Of a DNA stretch of 64,000 bases, positions 56,897-64,000 are shown piece by piece. Position numbers and translations under genes: made by a program. The stretch is from Oceanobacter kriegii DSM 6294. GTDB taxonomy: Bacteria > Pseudomonadota > Gammaproteobacteria > Pseudomonadales > Oceanobacteraceae. How positions within the stretch are numbered: position 1 is the first letter of the stretch; the number at the start of each line of letters is the position of its first letter. The notes beneath the pieces were generated by a model. It was not told the DNA's origin. It searched no databases and worked only from the letters and a program-made list of their open reading frames with translations. The stretch is taken from assembly GCF_000422845.1 (NCBI RefSeq), contig NZ_AUGV01000008.1, positions 1-64,000 on the forward strand. The letters are read 5' to 3'.

Positions 56897-57307
56897 ATGA
56901 CCTCGATAGCCGCTGCTGCCCGACCGATGTTTTCTTTCCGCAATCTGAACATCGTCACCACCGTTATAGCCTCCCTGCTTTTTCTGATTCTGCTGGGCGC
57001 GCCGGATATCGCCTGGTGGCTGTTTGGTATTGAAGGAGGAGAGTCCGCCGATTTTGTCGCCCGTCGCACGGCCATGCTGTTTGCAGGCATTGCGGCCCTG
57101 TGCTGGTTTACCCGGAATACCCCCGCAGGCGCTGCACAATCGGGCATTGCCAAAGGGCTGGCACTGGCTATGGTCGGGTTGGTGATGCTGGGGCTTACGG
57201 AATGGCTACGCGGCTTTGCCGGAATCGGCATCCTGCTGGCGGTAGTGACCGAACTGGCGTTGGCAGTTGGGTATGGACGGATGGCTTGCTACCCAAGTGG
57301 TAGGTGA
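56897..57307 (+). CDS. Small four-helix membrane protein, function unknown
   Basis: A 136-residue protein with about four hydrophobic segments (IVTTVIASLLFLILLGAP; FAGIAALCWF; GLALAMVGLVMLGLTEWL; GIGILLAVVTELALAVGYG). The ATG follows AAGGATGATGTC. The pattern resembles small uncharacterised inner-membrane families (DUF4345-like), but I cannot assign it firmly. Confidence 0.65.
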   Translation: MTSIAAAARPMFSFRNLNIVTTVIASLLFLILLGAPDIAWWLFGIEGGESADFVARRTAMLFAGIAALCWFTRNTPAGAAQSGIAKGLALAMVGLVMLGLTEWLRGFAGIGILLAVVTELALAVGYGRMACYPSGR

Positions 57308-57388
57308 TTACGGCCTTTCAGGAAATGACTGAATGCCCTTGCCGTGCGAGGCTAACGGGTTCTTGCGTGGCAGGTACGGCTTTGGTTT

Positions 57389-58084
57389 ATGCACAGCACT
57401 CTTCGTTTATTCACCCAATTATTACTGGCCAGTGCGCTGACCGTACTGAGCCTGACGGCGCTAGCCCACGGCGTCGATGACAACACGCGCGCGTTCTTGC
57501 AGATGAACAGTGGCGTGCAGTTTGCGCCGTTTCTGTACATTGGCGCCAAGCACATGATCACCGGTTACGACCATATTCTGTTTCTGGTTGGAGTGGTGTT
57601 CTTTCTTTATCGCAGCCGCGATGTGCTGCTGTACGTCAGCCTGTTTACCCTCGGCCACAGCGTTACCCTGATGAGTGGTGTGCTGGCCAATATTCAACTC
57701 AATGCTTATCTGATCGACGCCATTATCGGTTTGTCGGTGTTCTACAAAGGCTTCGATAATCTGGGCGGCTTCAAGCGTTTGTTGGGTTTTCAGCCCGACA
57801 CCCGTTTGATGGTGCTGATGTTCGGGCTGTTTCACGGCTTTGGTCTGGCGACCAAGTTGCAGGAGTTTCACATTCCCGAAGACGGCCTGTTGGAAAACCT
57901 GATCGCGTTCAATCTTGGCGTTGAACTGGGTCAGTTTGCTGCGCTGGCATTGGTGGTGTTGCTGTTGTCTGCGTGGCGACAGTCGCCGTCTTTTGGTCGC
58001 TTTGCGGTCGTCACTAACTCGGCTTTGATGGCCTCTGGCGTGATGCTGGCGGGGTTTCAATTAACCGGCTATTTCACCCAATAA
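57389..58084 (+). CDS. HupE/UreJ family membrane protein
   Basis: A 231-residue membrane protein. After a signal-like helix (LLLASALTVLSLTALAHG) come IGAKHMITGYDHILFLVGVVFF with the conserved His/Asp motif, SLFTLGHSVTLMSGV, and LFGLFHGFGLATKL with more His. HupE/UreJ proteins are usually nickel or cobalt permeases, and the His motifs are consistent; this branch lacks neighbouring hydrogenase or urease genes. Followed after 15 bases by its probable partner. Confidence 0.85.
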   Translation: MHSTLRLFTQLLLASALTVLSLTALAHGVDDNTRAFLQMNSGVQFAPFLYIGAKHMITGYDHILFLVGVVFFLYRSRDVLLYVSLFTLGHSVTLMSGVLANIQLNAYLIDAIIGLSVFYKGFDNLGGFKRLLGFQPDTRLMVLMFGLFHGFGLATKLQEFHIPEDGLLENLIAFNLGVELGQFAALALVVLLLSAWRQSPSFGRFAVVTNSALMASGVMLAGFQLTGYFTQ

Positions 58085-58099
58085 CAGGAGCGTCTTGAT

Positions 58100-58675
58100 A
58101 TGAATGCTGAGATTCATAATGAGGTAAACACAGCGCAGGTTTCCGCAGCCACGCTGTGGAAAGCCACTGCCGCTGCCATATTGGTGGGACTGATTGCCTT
58201 GTTTACGGTGATTTTACCGGCCGAATACAATATCGACCCGACCGGTGTCGGCAAGGCGCTGAATCTGACGGCGCTTTCTCCAGAGGCGCTGGAGGCAATG
58301 CAAGCGGCGCAAGCACAGGGCGCTAGTCATGCCGAAGGGGGTAACAAGCCGGCCGATACCCGTAAGTCCGTTCAATTAACGCTGATGCCCAATAGCGGAT
58401 TGGAATACAAAATGACCATGCAGCAGGGCGCTCAGGTCGACTTCCGTTGGATCAGCAGTAGCAGCCAGGTGTACGTCGATATGCACGGTGAGCCCAAGGG
58501 TGATACCAGCGGGTATTTCAAAAGCTACGTGGTGGGGCGTTCCACCGAGATGAAAGGCAGCTTTATCGCGCCCTTTGAAGGCAGTCATGGTTGGTACTTC
58601 AAAAACGAAACCGATGAGCCTGTACTGGTGCAGCTGATGTTTCGGGGTGACTACGAGAATCCGCACTTGCTGTGA
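58100..58675 (+). CDS. Membrane-anchored periplasmic protein, partner of the HupE-like protein
   Basis: A 191-residue protein with one membrane helix at about 20-42 (WKATAAAILVGLIALFTVILPAEYNID) and a periplasmic domain (LTLMPNSGLEYKMTMQQGAQVDFRW, VYVDMHGEPKGDTSGYFKSY, SFIAPFEGSHGWYFKNET). The AGGAG site and 15-base distance show co-transcription with the HupE-like gene. Small anchored proteins of this type often follow HupE homologues; a role in metal or membrane handling is inference. Confidence 0.7.
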   Translation: MNAEIHNEVNTAQVSAATLWKATAAAILVGLIALFTVILPAEYNIDPTGVGKALNLTALSPEALEAMQAAQAQGASHAEGGNKPADTRKSVQLTLMPNSGLEYKMTMQQGAQVDFRWISSSSQVYVDMHGEPKGDTSGYFKSYVVGRSTEMKGSFIAPFEGSHGWYFKNETDEPVLVQLMFRGDYENPHLL

Positions 58676-58945
58676 GGCCATACCATTCAGGTGGCAACCA
58701 GGTCTGGTTCAAATATTCAGCAAAAAGTGGGGCTTGGAAACGTTTGTATGGATCAGATGTGTGGATCAGGTGTTTGAAGCCGGGTGTTTCAGAAGTGGCT
58801 TTTAAGAAGGTCTAGCAGGAGGGGATGTTACGTAGGTCTTGCGAGGATATTACCGCCCCAGGTTGTGCCTGACAGCAAGGAAGAATTGTTGTTGGTTCCT
58901 TGAAGTCGGCCGATGACCTGCGGGTAAACAGTCGTTGGTCAGCTC

Positions 58946-59110
58946 TTAGTGAGCGGCAGCCAGCTTGTCTGCTTTTTTGGAAGTCAGAGCAACTTTGATC
59001 TTGGCGAACAGGGAAGAAAAGATCTCAGCCAGGTAAGCATCACGAGCAGCTTTTGCGTCGGCGATAGCCTGGTCAACGTCGATGTAGTATTCGGTGTTTT
59101 CAACTTTCAT
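58946..59110 (-). CDS. Small helical protein, RSP_7527-like (tentative)
   Basis: A 54-residue protein from the ATG at 59110, which has AAAGGA at good distance; the upstream extension of the frame is not used. The text YYIDVDQAIADAKAARDAYLAEIFSSLFAKIKVAL is an amphipathic helix pattern like small RSP_7527/DUF1127-type proteins. Function unknown. Confidence 0.6.
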   Translation of the reverse strand: MKVENTEYYIDVDQAIADAKAARDAYLAEIFSSLFAKIKVALTSKKADKLAAAH

Positions 59111-59813
59111 ATAGGTCATCCTTTGGATTGGGTCTGTGTTGCTGATGGGTGCCATAGTAGGCATCGGGGTCTTCAGAATAAAGCGACTCTTTTTCACGGT
59201 AATGATTAGAAAATCTAACCATTCAGGTTTTTCACCTGCTCTCTTTCGAGAATCAAATCTCATTTCCCGACTTTCAAAAGCTACATAAGCCCCATTAATA
59301 CGGGGTTTGTGCCATCTCTGCTGTATTTTTGATCAAATGGGCAGCTGTTCCGGGCTGTCATCAAAATGCCAAAAATAATTGGCTTTTAATGTTACATATT
59401 GAGGAAATCGATCTGTTCCTGACAGGCAATCATAAAAAGTCAGCCTCCCTGCCTGCTGATTATTCCGTGTACGAAAGTTGCAAAAGCCCTTGTTTCTTTG
59501 GGTGTTAGACTAAAGTCTATATTTTCCCGATCCAAAGCCGTACAATCCGCCGCCACGAAGCCACAGCTCACATCGGCGTGACGCTGCGGTGCCGGAACCA
59601 GCCTATAACAACGACTCCCACCTGGTTTTCTGATCAAGAACAGCACCTGTTGCAGTTTTGAGCTTGCGCTCAGTGTTCTTGCATCTCCCCAAGCAACCTT
59701 AATTGGCCAAGGCTCAACGTTCGCCGAGGGAACGCTCCACGCGCACGGAAAGCATTTGAATTTAGTTTCGGGCACCCATGCATGCCCCCGACATACAAAG
59801 GTTTAGGTAACCC
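59111..59813. other. 700-base region upstream of ackA
   Basis: No gene is convincing. A minus-strand frame at 59440-59775 has coding-like length but atypical composition (many Cys, Arg and Pro) and no family match. GTTAGACTAAAGTCTATATTTTC near 59503 contains a short inverted TTAGACTAAAGTCTA, a candidate operator or promoter element. The long AT-rich stretch at 59270-59440 likely carries promoters for both sides. Confidence 0.4.
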
Positions 59814-61031
59814 ATGTCTACCTCACTGGTACTGGTGATTAACTGCGGCAGTTCTTCTATCAAATTCGCCGTGATCGACCCTCAATTTGGTGATGAAGTC
59901 TTAACCGGTCAGGCTGAGCGTCTGTTCAGCGAAGGTGCCGAGATTGCGTTCAAGCAAAACGGCGAGAAAACCCGTGTCAGCCTGCCGAATGCTGGCCATG
60001 ATGAAGCGCTGGTTGCGGTGGTGGAGTTTATCCAGCAGCAGCCAGGTCTGGGTGAAAGCATCAAGGCGGTTGGTCACCGTGTGGTGCATGGCGGCGAATT
60101 CTTCCGCGAATCCATGCTGATTACCGACGAAGTGGCCGACAAGATTGGCCAGTGCAACCACCTGGCACCGCTGCACAACCCGGCCAACCTGGCGGGTATT
60201 GAAACCGCCCGTAAGGTATTCCCGGACCTGCCACACACCGCTGTGTTCGACACCGCGTTCCACCAGTCCATGCCAGCCAAGTCCTACATCTACCCGCTGC
60301 CGTACAAACTGTACGAAGAGAATGCGGTACGTCGTTACGGCTTCCACGGCACCAGCTACCGCTACGTTTGTGTACAGGCAGCGACCATGTTGAAGCGTCC
60401 TCTGGAAGACAGCGCCATGGTTATTGCCCACCTGGGTAACGGTGCATCGGTATGTGCGGTGAAGAACGGCGAAAGCATGGAAACCTCCATGGGTATGACG
60501 CCAAACGAAGGCATCGTGCACGGCACCCGTTCCGGTAGCATCGACCCAAGCATTCATGAATATCTGGCCAAACAGCTGGATATGAACATCGACCAGATCA
60601 ACGACATGCTGTGGAAAGAGAGCGGCCTGTTGGGTATTTCCGGTTTGAGCAACGACTGCCGCACCATCGAAGAAGCCGCTGAAGAAGGCCACGAGCGTTC
60701 CCAGCTGGCACTGGAAATCTACAGCTACCGTCTGGCCCGTACCATTGCCTCCATGGTGCCAGCACTGGGCCGTCTGGACGGCGTGGTGTTCACCGGTGGT
60801 ATTGGTGAAAACTCCGACGTAATCCGCGCAGAAACCCTGCGTCAGTTGCAGTTCCTTGGCATTGATGTGGACGCTGCGCGCAACAAGGCCACCATTCGTG
60901 GCGGTTCCGGTGAAATCACCACCGACGCCAGCCCGGTGAAAGCCCTGGTGGTTCCAACCAACGAAGAGCTGATGATCGCCCAGGATGCTGTGCGTTTTGT
61001 TGAAGCTGCACAACCGGTTGGAGCTGAGTAA
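59814..61031 (+). CDS. ackA: Acetate kinase
   Basis: A 405-residue AckA: LVINCGSSSIKFAV at the start, VGHRVVHGGEFF, FDTAFHQSMP, YGFHGTSYRYV, AHLGNGASVCAV, FTGGIGENS. It forms ATP from acetyl phosphate and ADP, or activates acetate. Its stop overlaps pta (TAATG). Confidence 0.96.
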   Translation: MSTSLVLVINCGSSSIKFAVIDPQFGDEVLTGQAERLFSEGAEIAFKQNGEKTRVSLPNAGHDEALVAVVEFIQQQPGLGESIKAVGHRVVHGGEFFRESMLITDEVADKIGQCNHLAPLHNPANLAGIETARKVFPDLPHTAVFDTAFHQSMPAKSYIYPLPYKLYEENAVRRYGFHGTSYRYVCVQAATMLKRPLEDSAMVIAHLGNGASVCAVKNGESMETSMGMTPNEGIVHGTRSGSIDPSIHEYLAKQLDMNIDQINDMLWKESGLLGISGLSNDCRTIEEAAEEGHERSQLALEIYSYRLARTIASMVPALGRLDGVVFTGGIGENSDVIRAETLRQLQFLGIDVDAARNKATIRGGSGEITTDASPVKALVVPTNEELMIAQDAVRFVEAAQPVGAE

Positions 61032-63259
61032 TGGCACAGGCATTAATGCTGGCTCCGGCCGGTATCGGCGTTGGCCTGAAAACCGCGGTATTGGGCTTGT
61101 TCCATGCCATGGACCGTCAGGGCATCAAGGTTCATTTCTTCAAACCGATCGCTGAAAACCAGACCGATGCCGGTGCCGAAGACCGCACCGTCGCCCTGCT
61201 GCAAGGCAGCTGCGAACAGCCGATTGGTCAGCCGCTTTCCATGCGTGAAGCCGAGCATCTGGTGTCTTCCGGTCGTGGCGATGAGCTGCTGGAAGAAATC
61301 GTTGCCCGCTACGAGCAGTCGCGCCCACAAGGCAGCGAAGTGGTGTTGATTGAAGGCGTGATTCCAACCGCCAACCAGCCATACGCCACTCGTATCAACA
61401 AGGAAATCGCCAAGGCGCTGGACGCCCAGGTGGTTCTGGTTGCTGCTCCGGCCGCTGATTCGGTTGAGTCGTTTGAAGACCACATCGAAATCACCGCCGC
61501 TGCGTACGGTGGCGTGCGCAACAAGCGTTTGATCGGCTGCTTGCTGAACAAGCTGGGCGCACCGTTGGACAACAATGGCCGCAGTCAGCCAGAGCTGACC
61601 GACTACACCGGTAGCCGTCAGAGCCTGACCGCTGAAGAAATGAGCGAGCAGAGCACCATCTTCGGCGACCACTTCCCGGTACTGGGTGAAATCCCGTGGC
61701 GTGATGGCATCAACGCCCCGCGCATCAGTGACGTTGCCAAACACATGAACGCCAGCGTGATTAACGCCGGTGACATGGACAGCCGTCGTGCCCGCCGCGT
61801 CATCATGTGTGCTCGCACCGTGGCCAACGTCTTGGAAGAACTGCGTCCGGGTACTCTGGTCGTGACCCCAGCCGACCGTGACGACGTGATGCTGGCCGCC
61901 GGTTTGGCCGCCCTGAACGGCGTTGAGCTGGCAGGCCTGATCCTGACCGGTGACCGCGAACCTGATCCACGCGTGATCGAACAGTTTGGCGCTGCCAACA
62001 GCACCTTGCCGGTACTGAAAGTGCAGACCAACAGCTGGCAGACCGCCATGGACCTGCAACGCATGGACAACGAGATTCCGTTGGACGATGCCGAGCGCCT
62101 GAACCGCATTCAGGAAGAAACTGCCCGTCACATCGATGCCGAATGGCTCAACAGTTATGTTGATAGCGAATACCAGCGTCGTTTGTCGCCGCCAGCGTTC
62201 CGCTACAACCTGATCCAACGTGCCCGTAGCGCCGCCAAAACCATCGTGCTGCCGGAAGGCGACGAGCCTCGTACCGTAAAAGCCGCGGCCATTTGTGCCA
62301 AGCGCGGTATCGCTCGTTGTGTACTGCTGGGCAAGCCGGAAGAAGTGCACCGCGTGGCACAGAACCAGGGCATTGAACTGGGCGACGGCATCGACGTGTT
62401 CGATCCGGACGAAATTCGCGGCAACTACATTGGTCGTCTGGTCGAGCTGCGCGCTCACAAGGGCATGACTGAAATCATCGCCGAAGAACAACTGGCCGAT
62501 AACGTTGTGCTGGGCACCCTGATGCTGGAACTGGGCCATGTGGATGGTCTGGTGAGTGGCGCGGTACACACCACCGCCAACACCATTCGTCCGCCGCTGC
62601 AGCTGATCAAGACTGCGCCGGGCACCAACCTGGTGTCGTCTGTGTTCTTTATGTGTCTGCCGGATCAGGTTCTGGTATACGGCGACTGCGCCATCAACCC
62701 TGACCCGAACGCCGAACAGCTGGCCGATATTGCCATTCAGTCCGCCGACTCCGCCATGGCCTTTGGCATTCCGCCACGGGTCGCCATGATCAGCTACTCC
62801 ACCGGTGCCTCCGGTCAGGGTTCTGATGTGGATAAAGTGCGCGAAGCAACCCGTATTGCGCAGCAAAAACGCCCGGATCTGTTGATCGACGGCCCACTGC
62901 AATACGACGCTGCCGTAATGGAAAGCGTGGCCCGCTCCAAGGCACCGAACAGTGCCGTTGCCGGTCAGGCCACCGTGTTTGTATTCCCGGATCTGAACAC
63001 CGGTAACACCACCTACAAAGCGGTACAGCGTTCTGCCGACGTGATCAGCATTGGCCCAATGCTGCAAGGCATGCGCAAGCCCGTGAACGACCTTTCCCGT
63101 GGTGCTTTGGTAGACGACATCGTCTTCACCATCGCATTGACGGCGATTCAGGCGGACAGCACCGCCGACCAAACAGTTGCTGCGGACAACAGCGCCGTAG
63201 CAGCCGAGGCACAAGCCCAAAAGGCACGTGCCGAGCAGTCTGAAACGACCACCGCGTAA
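61031..63259 (+). CDS. pta: Phosphate acetyltransferase (long form)
   Basis: A 742-residue Pta. N-terminal BioD-like P-loop domain (LAPAGIGVGLKTAVLGLFHAM, HFFKPIAE), a DRTGG domain in the middle (GTLVVTPADRDDVMLAAGLAA) and the C-terminal PTA_PTB catalytic domain (IVLPEGDEPRTVKAAAIC, SGAVHTTANTIRPPLQLI, FPDLNTGNTTYKAVQR). Interconverts acetyl-CoA and acetyl phosphate. Slightly longer than E. coli Pta (714), with an Ala/Gln-rich tail. Cotranscribed with ackA and closed by a strong terminator. Confidence 0.96.
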   Translation: MAQALMLAPAGIGVGLKTAVLGLFHAMDRQGIKVHFFKPIAENQTDAGAEDRTVALLQGSCEQPIGQPLSMREAEHLVSSGRGDELLEEIVARYEQSRPQGSEVVLIEGVIPTANQPYATRINKEIAKALDAQVVLVAAPAADSVESFEDHIEITAAAYGGVRNKRLIGCLLNKLGAPLDNNGRSQPELTDYTGSRQSLTAEEMSEQSTIFGDHFPVLGEIPWRDGINAPRISDVAKHMNASVINAGDMDSRRARRVIMCARTVANVLEELRPGTLVVTPADRDDVMLAAGLAALNGVELAGLILTGDREPDPRVIEQFGAANSTLPVLKVQTNSWQTAMDLQRMDNEIPLDDAERLNRIQEETARHIDAEWLNSYVDSEYQRRLSPPAFRYNLIQRARSAAKTIVLPEGDEPRTVKAAAICAKRGIARCVLLGKPEEVHRVAQNQGIELGDGIDVFDPDEIRGNYIGRLVELRAHKGMTEIIAEEQLADNVVLGTLMLELGHVDGLVSGAVHTTANTIRPPLQLIKTAPGTNLVSSVFFMCLPDQVLVYGDCAINPDPNAEQLADIAIQSADSAMAFGIPPRVAMISYSTGASGQGSDVDKVREATRIAQQKRPDLLIDGPLQYDAAVMESVARSKAPNSAVAGQATVFVFPDLNTGNTTYKAVQRSADVISIGPMLQGMRKPVNDLSRGALVDDIVFTIALTAIQADSTADQTVAADNSAVAAEAQAQKARAEQSETTTA

Positions 63260-63303
63260 ACCGCGGTGATCGGCCGGGCGCAAGCCCGGTCTGGCTGTTT
63301 GAA

Positions 63304-63339
63304 AACCCGACCTGACCGATCGTCAGGTCGGGTTTTTTT
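63304..63339. terminator. Terminator between pta and the TRAP permease
   Basis: AACCCGACCTGAC and GTCAGGTCGGGTT form a 13-bp stem followed by TTTTTTA. The opposite strand has few T, so it mainly serves ackA-pta. Confidence 0.9.
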
Positions 63340-63405
63340 ATGGCCTGCTGTTTTTGATCGGCACCGCAGAAGCCGTATCAGCCACTACCCATTCCCAAGC
63401 CCTGT

Positions 63406-64000
63406 TTACCCACTCCCTAATTCAGGCAGCCACAGCACAATGCCGGGGAACAGGGTGATCAATAGCGCAGCGCAGCACATCAGAATGAAGAATGGCATGG
63501 CAGCCAGTGCGACTTTGCCAAGCTTTTCACCGGTCAGGCCTTGCAGCACAAACAGGTTAAAGCCCACCGGCGGGGTGATTTGACCGAGTTCCACCATGAT
63601 TACCAGAAACACGCCGAACCAGATTGGGTCGATGCCGGCTTGCAGTACCAGTGGCAGGGTGATCGGCAGGCTCATCACGGTGATGGAGATACCGTCCAGA
63701 AACAGCCCTAACACTATGTAGAACAGCGCCAGAATCATCAGCAGTTGGGCCGGGCTCAGGTCCATGGCCGAGATAACGGCAGCGAGGTCTTGTGGAATGT
63801 GCAGGTAGCCAACGGCAGTCGCCAGCAGGGCCGCACAGACCAAAATCGAACACACCATCACGCTGCTGAGGATGGCCGAACGCAGTGCGCCGCTGAACAG
63901 ATCCCAGCTCAGTTGCCGTTCGGCAGCCAGCATCAACAGCGAAGCGCCAAGGCCAACGGCTGCGGCTTCTGACGGCGTTGCCAATCCGGAGTAGATAGAA
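63406..64000 (-). CDS. TRAP transporter large permease (DctM), C-terminal part
   Basis: The frame is open to the right edge of the window; residues just inside read SIYSGLATPSEAAAVGLG, the conserved DctM motif, so the start lies beyond 64000. The visible 198 residues have five to six membrane helices, with LFLDGISITVMSLPITLPLV, the LGQITPPVGFNLFVLQGL motif and a final helix. DctM is the large membrane subunit of TRAP transporters for organic acids and similar substrates; the binding protein and small subunit are outside. Confidence 0.9.
   Translation of the reverse strand, partial: SIYSGLATPSEAAAVGLGASLLMLAAERQLSWDLFSGALRSAILSSVMVCSILVCAALLATAVGYLHIPQDLAAVISAMDLSPAQLLMILALFYIVLGLFLDGISITVMSLPITLPLVLQAGIDPIWFGVFLVIMVELGQITPPVGFNLFVLQGLTGEKLGKVALAAMPFFILMCCAALLITLFPGIVLWLPELGSG

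Noticed and set aside
59440-59775. A 111-residue minus-strand gene upstream of ackA
   Set aside because: Rich in Cys, Arg and Pro, no ribosome site, no recognisable motif; the region is more likely regulatory.
61043-63283. A 746-residue open frame antisense to pta, and similar long frames antisense to ackA (59901-61043), zwf (45030-46526) and the porin (47180-48517)
   Set aside because: They mirror genes with clear family matches. Their length follows from codon bias of the real gene and their composition is unnatural.

Overview
The window looks like chromosome from a marine, heterotrophic gammaproteobacterium of the Oceanospirillales/Pseudomonas-like type (inference from gene content and order; no rRNA or tRNA lies here to test it). 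Density is high, genes lie on both strands, and GC is moderately high except in a visibly AT-richer patch at about 17.1-19.0 kb.

Layout. The left edge (1-360) holds the last codons and long 3' non-coding tail of an IS110/IS1111-type element. Then come an SDR dehydrogenase, a nucleoside-recognition (Gate) membrane protein, a 267-bp MITE-like repeat, a DUF2889 protein and a three-gene signalling operon on the minus strand (soluble NarX-like kinase, NarL-like regulator, twin-PAS protein). At 7.2-13.2 kb is a methylated-amine locus: TMAO demethylase (Tdm: DUF1989 plus GcvT), a cupin and dimethylamine monooxygenase DmmA-B-C. Next are a malate dehydrogenase resembling plant NADP-MDH, a LysR regulator and PurU, whose formyl-THF hydrolysis fits the one-carbon units made by Tdm. 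At 17.0-19.0 kb a cytochrome c gene is cut off at its haem motif and followed by an AT-rich patch with a plant-LEA-like SMP protein, a GRDP-like protein and a zinc-ribbon membrane protein. At 19.3-29.5 kb are a LuxR response regulator, a hybrid kinase, a second copy of the 267-bp repeat, a large lipoprotein with 18 GGET repeats and an L7/L12-like tail, a LuxR regulator and a TonB-dependent receptor.

The region 30.3-40.8 kb is the least conventional: a PRMT-like methyltransferase, a formyltransferase, a phage-tail-collar (MdpB-type) protein and a 2465-residue surface protein (Ig/cadherin-like, five tandem-95 repeats, Ca-binding segment, Calx-beta-like and choice-of-anchor-U-like domains, GlyGly-CTERM-like helix, then a second export-like segment and an outer-membrane beta-barrel). 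This is the best candidate for an undescribed system.

From 40.9 to 55.8 kb the window is a central carbon block: mgsA, pgi, eda, pgl, zwf, a LamB-family porin, a GltR/GtrS-like two-component system and a GtsABCD-like sugar ABC transporter. Sugar would enter by the porin and ABC system and feed zwf-pgl-eda; edd and glucokinase are not in the window. The right end holds small conserved proteins (TIGR03643, a DUF3127 protein with an SSB-like acidic tail), a HupE/UreJ protein with a membrane-anchored partner, ackA-pta, and the 3' part of a TRAP transporter permease that runs off the edge.

Short palindromic intergenic repeats of at least three families are scattered through the window.
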